Assembly (NCBI GenBank): GCA_016713825.1
Contig: JADJOJ010000004.1
Location: 340,963 to 404,962, forward strand
Direction of reading: 5' to 3'
DNA: 64,000 nt
Source: Candidatus Leptofilum gracile
GTDB lineage: Bacteria; Chloroflexota; Anaerolineae; Promineifilales; Promineifilaceae
Below the pieces are notes generated by a model. The model was not told the origin of the DNA, did not search any database, and saw only the letters and a program-made list of their open reading frames with translations. Every line of letters begins with the position of its first letter. Within the stretch, counting starts at the first letter, position 1. This document shows positions 1 to 7,565 of the stretch, piece by piece. Both the position numbers and the translations under genes were made by a program.

Positions 1-270
1 GCCCGCCAGCGGTGCGCCCACGCCTGGATGCACCACAGCGATGCGCTCTCCGGCCACCGCCATTTCATAAACAGGATTTTTGCCGATTTCTGAGCCAAGG
101 TGGGAAATGATTTGCAAACGGCCGTCCGCCTCCAGCTGCGTCAACACGTCCTGAAAAAAGCAGAGCACGCAGCGGCGGGCAATATCCAATGGCTTTAGCA
201 GCTTTTGCGGGTCAATGAAGGCGGTGGGGTCTGGATCAAATTCGAGGATGGGAAAATTATTACGGTTCAT
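1..270 (-). CDS. Nucleoside phosphorylase family protein, N-terminal part
   Basis: The first 90 codons are present; the gene runs off the left edge. It starts at an ATG read from position 270 and opens MNRNNFPILEFD. The stretch around residues 70-90 (ISHLGSEIGKNPVYEM, then VVHPGVGAPLA) resembles the phosphate/nucleoside-binding start of the purine/uridine phosphorylase superfamily, especially the longer versions that begin with an FPILEFDP-type leader. The predicted role is phosphorolysis of nucleosides in the cytoplasm. The substrate cannot be told from this fragment. Confidence 0.62.
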   Translation of the reverse strand, partial: MNRNNFPILEFDPDPTAFIDPQKLLKPLDIARRCVLCFFQDVLTQLEADGRLQIISHLGSEIGKNPVYEMAVAGERIAVVHPGVGAPLAG

Positions 271-298
271 GCGGGGAATTTTAACGTGGGGAGTGGTA

Positions 299-356
299 TT
301 TAGGTAATTGAGTAATGGAGTGGCAAATTACCCAATTACCCAATTACCAGTTACTA
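299..356. repeat. Intergenic iterated-word hairpin (TAATTG family)
   Basis: The word GTAATTGAGTAAT on the left is answered by several copies of its complement (AATTACCC) on the right, forming an imperfect hairpin made of tandem 7-8 base words. Members of the same family lie at 1731-1812, 7505-7561, 16725-16766 and 31113-31186. No open frame is present. Confidence 0.75.
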
Positions 357-360
357 ACCG

Positions 361-450
361 TTGGCCCGCCCCCCCCGCGGGAGTTCCCCCCCCCCCCCCC
401 CGGCGGTTGGTTTCCCCCGGGGGGAAAGGTTTTGGGGGACACCCCCCCGC
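361..450. other. Extreme C/G homopolymer tract
   Basis: Runs of 8 C (369-376), 16 C (386-401), C5G6 (414-424), G5 (434-438) and C7 (442-448) follow each other within 90 bases between the first two genes. Nothing else in the window looks like this. It may be a structured G/C-rich element or a collapsed, low-quality stretch of the assembly. It is not coding. Confidence 0.6.
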
Positions 451-483
451 CGCAACGAGTTACTAAATGACACCTGCGGCAGA

Positions 484-1701
484 TCAGCGCACAATCATGG
501 GCAAAAACGCGCCAAACCGCTGCGCTTCGTAGGCACCGATGTCGCAAACGGCCGTTCCGTCCAAATTTCCATCTACCGGGCGGGGCAGGCCGCGGGCGTC
601 GGTGGCGGGGCAGGTGGTGCTGCTGCCTGCGTCTAGCGCCGGGCTGTTGTTGGCCAGCGTCAGCGCCGAAACCCAGTTCGGCGTGCCGCTGACGCTGGCA
701 AACGTGTCTAGCAGCGGATCCGCAGACAGTAGGTCGGTTGGCTGGTTAAAGTTGCAATCGTTGTGGCTGTTCAGGTTGTGCCCCAGCGAGGTGAGTGGCG
801 TGGTGCCGCTGCACTGCTGGTTGGGGCCGTTTTCGGCGATGAGGCTGTTGCTGGCCTGGATGCTGGTGCCAAAGTTGCTTATCGCCGATGCCTGGCTGGG
901 GTTGGTTTGCGTGTTGGTGTTGCGGGCAATCGTCACGTTGGTCATGGTGATGACGCCGCTGCCGCCGTTGGAAACGGCCGTACCCGAATCCGCCTCGTTC
1001 AGGGTAAAGGTGACATTTTCCAGCAGCAGCGTGCCCTGATTGTGCAGCCCGCCGCCGTAGCTGCCCGCCTTGTTGCCCACCACCAGCGCCCGCTGAATGG
1101 TCGCCTGGCCAAAGTTGAGCATCCCGGCGGCCACATCGTTGCCCTGGCCGTTGTTGCTAATCAAACTGTCGGTGATGGTGATGACGGCTCCACTTTCATT
1201 GTAAATGCCGCCGCCGCCCAAAACGCCCCGGTTGTCGGCAATGCTCACCTGATCCAGCGTCAGGTTGCCAATGTTTAAGATGCCTGATCGGTCTGCATTG
1301 CGCAGCGTCAGGTGCGAAATAGACACATTCACCCCGCCATATACCAAAAAGACGCGCCAGATGTTTGGATCGGTTGGTACGCTCACAATCGTCTGTTCCA
1401 GTCCGGCACCCTGAATGGTCACATCGCGGAAGAAGTTGATCGTGTCGGTTTCTGTGTAAAATCCGGCGGCGACGATGACCGTATCGCCAGCCTCTGTTTG
1501 CTGCACGGCGTACATCAGGCTGCTGCATGGATTGTTGGGGTTGGTGCAGTCGTTGCTGCCATCTACCCCGCCAGGGGCGACGTACCGATTGGCTGCCTGG
1601 GGTGCGGCAACGGCCGTTAACTGCCGCCACGCCCCCGCCAAAACCAGTACAAACCCCAGCCAAATCGTTAATAAAAGAAGAAGACGCTTTGATTTTTGCA
1701 T
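484..1701 (-). CDS. Secreted parallel beta-helix repeat protein, choice-of-anchor Q type
   Basis: The protein has 405 residues. A signal peptide occupies residues 1-35 (basic start, long LLLLL core, ending near AVAA). It is followed by a region typical of right-handed beta-helix surface proteins: a CSSLMYAVQQTEAGD opening, then Asn/Gly-rich rungs such as LTLRNADRSG, GGGIYNESG and GGGLHNQGTL repeating roughly every 20-25 residues (about 90-330). The C-terminal part (SPALDAGSST...DIGAYEA) matches the choice-of-anchor Q module. The likely location is the cell surface or outside the cell; the ligand is unknown. A good AAGGA ribosome site precedes the ATG. Several Thr-Ala-Val and Asn-Gly turns coincide with ACGGCCGT sites. 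Confidence 0.75.
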   Translation of the reverse strand: MQKSKRLLLLLTIWLGFVLVLAGAWRQLTAVAAPQAANRYVAPGGVDGSNDCTNPNNPCSSLMYAVQQTEAGDTVIVAAGFYTETDTINFFRDVTIQGAGLEQTIVSVPTDPNIWRVFLVYGGVNVSISHLTLRNADRSGILNIGNLTLDQVSIADNRGVLGGGGIYNESGAVITITDSLISNNGQGNDVAAGMLNFGQATIQRALVVGNKAGSYGGGLHNQGTLLLENVTFTLNEADSGTAVSNGGSGVITMTNVTIARNTNTQTNPSQASAISNFGTSIQASNSLIAENGPNQQCSGTTPLTSLGHNLNSHNDCNFNQPTDLLSADPLLDTFASVSGTPNWVSALTLANNSPALDAGSSTTCPATDARGLPRPVDGNLDGTAVCDIGAYEAQRFGAFLPMIVR

Positions 1702-1730
1702 GATTGTTTCCTTGTCGATTACCTATGAAG

Positions 1731-1812
1731 TAATTGGTAATTGAGTAATTGAGTAATTGAGTAATTAGATTCCTCGGTAGCCAATTACCTAATCACCCAA
1801 TTACTTAATCAC
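1731..1812. repeat. Intergenic iterated-word hairpin (TAATTGAG family)
   Basis: At least three tandem copies of GTAATTGA are followed after a short loop by complementary CAATTAC/CAATTACTTAATC words. This lies upstream of the beta-helix gene, next to repeat R1. Confidence 0.75.
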
Positions 1813-1813
1813 C

Positions 1814-1947
1814 TAAGTGATTGGAAAAAAGTTTTCAAAATTCTTTATCAACAGATTTCGCAGATTAGACAGATTTTTTCCTCTAAATCTGCGAAATCTG
1901 TGAAATCTTTGATGATTATTTTTCAAAAACTTTCTGCACTTTACTTA
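1814..1947. repeat. Dispersed repeat R1, copy A
   Basis: This is an approximately 134-base AT-rich element with an internal hairpin (AGATTTCGCAGATT paired with AAATCTGCGAAATCT). A second copy lies in opposite orientation at 13444-13570 and matches along its whole length apart from small indels. Copy A ends exactly on the stop codon of the neighbouring protease gene (1945-1947), so the repeat supplies that stop. Confidence 0.85.
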
Positions 1948-3888
1948 ATTCCCCACAAAAAATGTCGCCAAAATCTGGTCGGCGGCGTCCAGGTCTGCCT
2001 GGGTGAGCATTTGGATGAGCACTAGCGCCAGGTAGCTGCCGTCGCTGGGCTGCACCGCCAGCGTCAGGATCATCGCCCCTTCCTGGCCGCTGCCGCAGCC
2101 GTACCAGAAGTCGTATTTGCCGCTGTACACCTCGTCGTCATAGACCGAGCGGCCTTCGTAGGTGCAGTCGCCGCTGTAATCAAACCCGTCCAGCAGTTCA
2201 TCCACCGTCAGGTCAAACTGGTCGGTGGCCCCGAAGAAAACGCCGGGGGTGGTCCAACTGCTGTTCAGCCCGTCAATGTCTGGCGCGGCGGTGAGCGAGA
2301 GGCCGATGGGTTCACCATCTAGCAGCCAGGCACTGCCGTCCACGTCGCCCCATTCGGCGGGCACCTGCATCTGCATCAGCCCAGACTCATCGCTGATGGC
2401 GACGTAGCCGCTGTAGCCAGCGCTGCTGCTGGCGGTGGCGGTGTTGGCTCCGGCTTCATCTACCACTTCCTGGGCAAAGGAGAAAGATTGTTCCAGGGAA
2501 CGGCCGTTCAACTGACCTTCTAGCACCTCTTCTGTGGCAAAACGCAGCACCTCAATCGCCAGCGTCTCTTCTGGGGCGTGGGTGCGCAAAATGTCGCAGT
2601 AGTCGGCCATGGTGCCATCGGTGGCCAGCACCAGCCCCTCCAGCCGGGTGATGATGTCGCCCGCAGCCACCCCCGCCGCATCAGCCGGGGAGCCAGACTT
2701 TACCGACGACACCCAAATGCCCGATAAGCCTTCGCCGTTGTTAACGGCCGTTCCATTTATCCCAATCGACAGAAAATCCTGCCCCTGGCGCAGCTGTTCA
2801 ATCACCGGCAGCGCCTGCGCCTGGGCGATGGCAAAATATTGGCCTACGCTCAGCGCCCCAGAATAGTTCACCGCCACCACCTGGCCGTCGGTGGTTACCA
2901 GCGCCCCGCCAGAGTTACCCGGATTGATGGCCGCATCGTGCTGCACCACGCCATCCACCGAGGCCCAGCTGGTTTCGCCGTTGGCCTGTGCTTTGGCAAT
3001 GATGCCTCGTGTCAGGGTGTATTCCGGGTCGCCCAAAGGAAAGCCCGCCGCGTACACGTCTAGCCCCACGTCTACCGTTCCGTCGTACCAATCCAGGTAA
3101 GGGAAGCCGTCGCCATCAATGTCAATCACCGCCAGGTCGGCGCATTCCGATACGCCCAGCACGCGGGCATTGCGCGGCTCAGCTTCGCCGCCTACCCACA
3201 CCTTCAGCAGCGCCGCCCCGGTGACCACGTGGTTGTTGGTCACCGCCAGCCCGCTGGGGTCGATGATGAAGCCAGAACCGCGCCCGGCGGCGTTGTACAG
3301 GGTGCCTACCTCTGGGTCTACAAAGGTGCCCTGGGCTTCGATCTGGATAACGGCCGTTTTCACATCTTCCAACGTGGAGACTGCGCCAGGGGTAACGGCC
3401 GTTTCCGCCACAGCCGTAGGCGCTTCTTCTGGCGCTGCTTCGTCCGGAGCCGCCTCGCCCAGCGGATTGTTCACCTTGAAGTCCAGGCTGCGATCCAGTT
3501 CGTCATTCAAAAAGATCGCTACTTCGTATTCCCCCGCAGGCCACGGATTGTCATTTTTCAGGTCAAAGGTTAAACGGCCGCTGCCGCCCGTCAGCGTCAC
3601 CTCGTCTAGCAATGTGTTTGGGTCAACGTCGGGTACAGAAACGGCCGTCCAGGTCGCCTTCACCGTGGTGCCATCTGGCGCATTGTTCAAATCCACAAGC
3701 AAATAAAACGTGTCGTTGGGGCCAAACGTGCTGGTGACTTCACCGCCCGCCTCATCGCGGGCCAGCTGAGCCGCGCCGATGTTGGCCGTGCTAAAGCTCA
3801 CGTCGCCGCCGCAAGCGGCCAGCAGCAGGGCCATCGCCAGCAAGCAAAGGTGAATAAATGGTTTCAGTACAAAATCTTTTTGTCTCAT
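1945..3888 (-). CDS. Trypsin-like serine protease lipoprotein with PDZ domain (HtrA/DegP-like)
   Basis: The protein has 647 residues. A lipoprotein signal ends in LLLAACGG (Cys26 lipidated), so the protein is probably anchored outside the membrane. Residues 35-140 form an extra beta-rich domain, and 145-170 an Ala/Glu/Pro-rich linker. The S1C protease domain spans about 178-365 with His220 (TNNHVV), Asp251 (CADLAVI) and Ser326 (NPGNSGGAL), so the triad is complete. A PDZ domain follows at about 375-460 (SGSPADAAGVAAGDII). The C-terminal 150 residues (QVPAEWGDVDG...) look like a separate PsbP-like fold. The predicted role is surface protein quality control or processing. AGGAGCACACA precedes the ATG. 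Its start overlaps the stop of the upstream small gene by four bases, suggesting coupled translation. Confidence 0.85.
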   Translation of the reverse strand: MRQKDFVLKPFIHLCLLAMALLLAACGGDVSFSTANIGAAQLARDEAGGEVTSTFGPNDTFYLLVDLNNAPDGTTVKATWTAVSVPDVDPNTLLDEVTLTGGSGRLTFDLKNDNPWPAGEYEVAIFLNDELDRSLDFKVNNPLGEAAPDEAAPEEAPTAVAETAVTPGAVSTLEDVKTAVIQIEAQGTFVDPEVGTLYNAAGRGSGFIIDPSGLAVTNNHVVTGAALLKVWVGGEAEPRNARVLGVSECADLAVIDIDGDGFPYLDWYDGTVDVGLDVYAAGFPLGDPEYTLTRGIIAKAQANGETSWASVDGVVQHDAAINPGNSGGALVTTDGQVVAVNYSGALSVGQYFAIAQAQALPVIEQLRQGQDFLSIGINGTAVNNGEGLSGIWVSSVKSGSPADAAGVAAGDIITRLEGLVLATDGTMADYCDILRTHAPEETLAIEVLRFATEEVLEGQLNGRSLEQSFSFAQEVVDEAGANTATASSSAGYSGYVAISDESGLMQMQVPAEWGDVDGSAWLLDGEPIGLSLTAAPDIDGLNSSWTTPGVFFGATDQFDLTVDELLDGFDYSGDCTYEGRSVYDDEVYSGKYDFWYGCGSGQEGAMILTLAVQPSDGSYLALVLIQMLTQADLDAADQILATFFVGN

Positions 3889-4103
3889 TGTGTGCTCCTG
3901 TTAATTTGGGTATGATTTGCCGCGTCTGGCCCCGGCTGCTGGGTCATCGCCTCCAGATAGGCAAGCAGCTCCGCCAGCGAGCCAAACCCGTGGCGCTGAT
4001 CGCTGCCCGCCGCTTCCAAAGAGGCGCGCCACTCATTCTGGTCAGAGCCTTCTTGCCAGACGCGCAGTAAAAATGCGTGATACCGATAAGCCATCTTTTG
4101 CAT
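3885..4103 (-). CDS. Small conserved-type protein, function unknown
   Basis: The protein has 72 residues, or 69 if the second ATG (MAYRYHAFLLRVW) is used. It contains WRASLEAAGSDQRHGFGSL followed by a Leu-rich helix (AELLAYLEAM). Short proteins with an 'FLLRxW...W+aSLE...GFxSLexLxxFL' pattern recur in Chloroflexota near regulators and surface proteins, but I know no function for them. Its TGA overlaps the ATG of the protease gene (ATGA), so the two are probably co-translated. AAGGTG upstream of 4103 could serve as its ribosome site. Confidence 0.6.
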   Translation of the reverse strand: MQKMAYRYHAFLLRVWQEGSDQNEWRASLEAAGSDQRHGFGSLAELLAYLEAMTQQPGPDAANHTQINRSTQ

Positions 4104-4184
4104 GGGCGCACCTTACACCAGTCGGTGTTAGGAAAACGTTACGACTTCTGTTAGTAATAGGCGTTACGCACTTGGAACATTTTT

Positions 4185-4252
4185 CGACACGAATGGCACG
4201 AATTTCGCAAATAATCTCGAAAAATTCGTGTGGATTCGTGTAATTCGTGTCA
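4185..4252. repeat. Intergenic iterated-word hairpin (CACGAAT / ATTCGTG family)
   Basis: CGACACGAATGGCACGAATTT on the left is answered by AAATTCGTGTGGATTCGTG and a third ATTCGTGT on the right. Each arm is itself a tandem of a 7-base word. This type of element is familiar from intergenic regions of several phyla, but I know no assigned function. Confidence 0.75.
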
Positions 4253-4265
4253 ACTGCGAAAGTCC

Positions 4266-4354
4266 TAAGTAAGCGGCCAACATTAACTTCCCTTTTGTGG
4301 CGGCCGTTTACGCCAAGCCGTCCGCACCATTCCGCAAACTTATTTGCGGACGAC
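4266..4354. repeat. Dispersed repeat R2, copy A
   Basis: An approximately 90-base element beginning TAAGTAAGCGGCCAAC and ending CTTATTTGCGGACG. A diverged second copy in the same orientation lies at 55553-55648. Internally GCGGCC..GGCGGCCG and CCGCAAA..TTTGCGG can pair as two hairpins. It sits just upstream of the regulator gene at 4364. Confidence 0.75.
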
Positions 4355-4363
4355 CATTAGCCA

Positions 4364-7300
4364 ATGAACGAACTCATCATTTCTTTGTTTGGGCGGTTCC
4401 AGGTGCAGCTAAACGGCCAGCCGCTCACCCGCTTTGAATCTGACAATGCGCGGGCGCTGCTAGCCTACCTGGCCGTAGAAGCCCAGCAGGCGCACCGACG
4501 CAGCTATCTGGCGGCGCTGTTCTGGCCAGAGCATGATGAAAAAGGGGCGCGTAATAATTTGCGGCAAACCTTGTTCAAATTGCGCCGCCTGCTGCAAGAT
4601 GACGGCCGTTCCACCCCCTTCCTCCTGGTGACCGCCCAAACCATCCAGTTCAACCTGGCCGCCGCTTGCCAGGTGGATGTGGTAACGGTGCGGCAGCAGT
4701 TGGCTACCCAACAGACCGTGGTTTGGGAAACGGCCGTTGCCCACTACCCCGCCCCTCTCCTCAGCCAGGCCGCCCTGGTCACCAGCGCCCCCTTCGAGGA
4801 ATGGCTGCTGCTGGCCCGCGAACAGCTGCACCAGCAGGTAATGACCGCCGGCGACGCCTTGCTGGCCGCCGCCCACCGCGCCGCCGACTGGGCGCAGATT
4901 GTGCCGCTGGCCACCCGGCAGCTGGCGCTGGACCCCTGGCGCGAGAGTGCCGCCCGCAGCCTGATGCAAGCCCTGGCCACCCAGGGGCAGCGCAGCGCAG
5001 CGTTGGCCGTCTACCAGCAGTGCCGCGAGACGCTCTGGCAAGAGCTGGGCGTGCTGCCCATGCCCGAAACCATCGCCCTGGCCGAGCAGATCAAATTGGG
5101 GGATGTGGGGGAAACGGCCGTTGCCACCCCCGCCAGCCACCCCCTGCGCCACAACCTGCCCGCCGACCTCACCCCGTTTATCGGGCGACAGGCGCAGCGC
5201 AGCCAGCTTCAGGCACATCTGGCCACGCCCGGCTGCCGCCTGCTCACCCTCACCGGCATCGGCGGCATTGGCAAAACAAGGCTGGCCCTGCAAGCCGCCC
5301 GCGACCGGTACGCCGACTATCCAGATGGCGTCTGGTGGGTGCCACTGGCCGGTCTGCTGCCCGGCAGCAGCCCAGAGCAGCTAGACGCTGCCGTGGCCGA
5401 GGCGCTGCCCTTTGCCCCGTCTGGCGCGGCCCCGCTGCGGCAGCAAATCCACCACTTTTTGCAAAACCGGCAGGTGCTGCTGCTGTTCGACAATGGCGAG
5501 CATCTGACGGCGCTGCCCGGCTACCTGACCGGGCTGCTGGAAGCGCTGCCGGGGCTGCAATGCCTGGTGACGGCCCGCGAGCCGCTGGGGTTGACGGCCG
5601 AATGGCTGCTGCCCGTGCCGCCGCTGGGCTACACTGGCCCCAATGCCGACGAGACCGACGCGGTGCGCCTCTTCTTCCAACATGCCCGGATGATGCGCCC
5701 CAGCTTTCCCCTGTCGGTGGTGGACGAGCCGCTGGTGGCTCGCATTTGTGCGCTGCTGGGTGGCCATCCGCTGGCGATTGAGCTGGCGGCGGGTTGGGTC
5801 GATACGCTGGACTGTCGTGACATTGCGGCCGAAATTGGGGCGGGGTTTGCCATCTTGCAAGAGAGTTCGCGGGAACGGCCGTTGCGTCACGTGAGCATGG
5901 CCCAAATTTTGCAGCAAACCTGGCAGCGGCTTTCCCCGGCCGAGCAGCAGGTGCTGAGCCAGCTGGCGGTTTTTCGCGGCGGCTGCACCCGCGAGGCGGC
6001 CCAGCAGGTGGCCGAGGCGCCACTCCCGTTGCTCAAGCGGCTGGTGGATCGTTCGTTGTTGCATATGGAGCGCGTGGCGGAACGGCCGTCTCGTTACGTG
6101 CTGCATGAGCTGGTGCGGCTGTTTGCCTGGGGGCAGTTGGGTGTGGAAACGGCCGTGGTGCAGCAGCGCCACGCCGCATTTTTTGCCAGCCTGCTGGCCG
6201 CCCAGGCGCAGCGGCAGCGCAGCGCCGCCTACCTGAACGCCATGCGCCAGATCGAGCCAGAGATGGACAACATTGCGGTGGCCTGGCAATGGGCGCTGGC
6301 CCAGGCAGATTGCGCCTTTTTTGCCCAGAGTGTGGATGCCGTCAGCAGCTACCTGCACCACAGCGCCCGCCATGCCGAAGGGGTGCGCCTGCTCGAAGCG
6401 GCGCTGGCCGTTTGTGGCACGGCGGTGCACAATTACCGGCTGCGCAACCGGCTGGCCCAGCTGCACAGCTGGGGGGCCACCGACATCGCTCAGGGGCAGG
6501 GGTTGGCCCAGGTGGCGTACCAGGCGGCCCACGCGGCCAGCGATTGGGTGGAGGCGGCTTACGCCTGCTTCCAATGGGCCATCACTTTACAGCGCACGGG
6601 GGAGTTTGAGCCTGCCTGGCAAAAGTTGGAAGAGGGGCTGGCGCTGCTAGAAAACAGCCCTGCCGATTGGCTGCGGGCTTCGTTGGCGACGCGGCTTTGC
6701 CTGAATGCACCGCCGCTGTCGCGGCTGGCGGAGGGGGAACGATACGGCCGTTTGGCCCAGGCAATGGCCCAACGGTTGGGGCAGCCGCTGGTGCAGTGGC
6801 AGGCAGAATATGCTCTGGCTGTGCTTTACTGGCACATGGGCGATTTGCCCCAGGCAGAGCGGCACGCGGCGGCCTCTGTGGCGGCGCTGGCTGGCGACGA
6901 TTTTCTCAATTTCCGCGCGGTATCTATCCAGATGCAGGCGTTTGTGCTGCACCGGCAGCAGCGGCTGGATGAGGCGCTGCTGCTAATGGACGCGGCCGAA
7001 GCGGTGGCGGAACGGGTGGGCGACCAGGATTTGTTGGCCAGTTTGTGGAGCGCCAAGGGGGAGATTGCCCTGGAGCAGCGGCGCTGGGCGGATGCGGCCC
7101 AGGTACTCCAGCAGGCGCTGCACTTTGACCGGCAGGTGGGGAACAAATGGCGGCTCAGCCAGACGCTGTTTTTGCGGGCGATGGCGCTGCATTTTTTGGG
7201 GGAGCGGGGGGAAGCGGCCGTTTTGCTGCAAGAAGGGTTAACGCTGGCCGACAGTCTGCGGGAACCGTTTATCACCTTTGTTGGCCTGTCTACCGTGCTG

Positions 7301-7513
7301 CGCTGGCTGGCGCTGCTGGGCGAAGCAGCCCTGGCGGCAGAGGTGGCCGCCTATTTGCATCAGCGGGCCAATCTGGTGGCAGACCAGTTGGCCGAGGTGA
7401 TGGCGCTGCAAGCTGAATTTGACATAACAACAGCAGAGATTGCGCCAACGTGGGAGAGTTTGTTACGGCAACTTCAGCAGGTTGTGGCGCAGCACAGGGG
7501 GGAAATTGAGTAA
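4364..7513 (+). CDS. BTAD/NB-ARC ATPase transcriptional regulator (AfsR/SARP-like) with TPR region
   Basis: The protein has 1049 residues. An OmpR-type winged-helix DNA-binding domain occupies about 1-90 (LFGRFQVQLNG...ALLAYLAVE), the bacterial transcriptional activation domain about 95-245, and a STAND/NB-ARC ATPase about 265-560 with Walker A GIGGIGKTR near residue 300 and Walker B LLLFDNGEHL. A long helical TPR-like region runs to the end. Such proteins couple ligand or protein sensing through the TPRs to ATP-driven activation of target promoters; the target here is unknown. The last codons (Glu-Ile-Glu-stop) fall inside an AATTGAGTAATTG word repeat. ETAV occurs three times and ERPL/ERPS twice, each from an ACGGCCGT site. 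Confidence 0.85.
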   Translation: MNELIISLFGRFQVQLNGQPLTRFESDNARALLAYLAVEAQQAHRRSYLAALFWPEHDEKGARNNLRQTLFKLRRLLQDDGRSTPFLLVTAQTIQFNLAAACQVDVVTVRQQLATQQTVVWETAVAHYPAPLLSQAALVTSAPFEEWLLLAREQLHQQVMTAGDALLAAAHRAADWAQIVPLATRQLALDPWRESAARSLMQALATQGQRSAALAVYQQCRETLWQELGVLPMPETIALAEQIKLGDVGETAVATPASHPLRHNLPADLTPFIGRQAQRSQLQAHLATPGCRLLTLTGIGGIGKTRLALQAARDRYADYPDGVWWVPLAGLLPGSSPEQLDAAVAEALPFAPSGAAPLRQQIHHFLQNRQVLLLFDNGEHLTALPGYLTGLLEALPGLQCLVTAREPLGLTAEWLLPVPPLGYTGPNADETDAVRLFFQHARMMRPSFPLSVVDEPLVARICALLGGHPLAIELAAGWVDTLDCRDIAAEIGAGFAILQESSRERPLRHVSMAQILQQTWQRLSPAEQQVLSQLAVFRGGCTREAAQQVAEAPLPLLKRLVDRSLLHMERVAERPSRYVLHELVRLFAWGQLGVETAVVQQRHAAFFASLLAAQAQRQRSAAYLNAMRQIEPEMDNIAVAWQWALAQADCAFFAQSVDAVSSYLHHSARHAEGVRLLEAALAVCGTAVHNYRLRNRLAQLHSWGATDIAQGQGLAQVAYQAAHAASDWVEAAYACFQWAITLQRTGEFEPAWQKLEEGLALLENSPADWLRASLATRLCLNAPPLSRLAEGERYGRLAQAMAQRLGQPLVQWQAEYALAVLYWHMGDLPQAERHAAASVAALAGDDFLNFRAVSIQMQAFVLHRQQRLDEALLLMDAAEAVAERVGDQDLLASLWSAKGEIALEQRRWADAAQVLQQALHFDRQVGNKWRLSQTLFLRAMALHFLGERGEAAVLLQEGLTLADSLREPFITFVGLSTVLRWLALLGEAALAAEVAAYLHQRANLVADQLAEVMALQAEFDITTAEIAPTWESLLRQLQQVVAQHRGEIE

Positions 7514-7561
7514 TTGGTTAACTGAGAATTATGCGCCAATTACCAATTACTCAATTTCCAG
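7505..7561. repeat. Intergenic iterated-word hairpin overlapping a stop codon
   Basis: AATTGAGTAATTGG, which contains the TAA of the regulator gene, faces CCAATTACCAATTACTC after a short loop. It belongs to the TAATTG family and could act as a structured 3' end for the convergent genes on both sides. Confidence 0.7.
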
Positions 7562-7565
7562 AGCA

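Noticed and set aside
299..356. CRISPR array
   Set aside because: The repeated words are 6-9 bases with no constant spacers, and no cas genes are present anywhere in the window.
4460..5293. Long open frame opposite the BTAD regulator gene
   Set aside because: It is a shadow of a GC-rich gene: no family resemblance, Gly/Gln-rich translation, and the plus-strand protein has complete domains.
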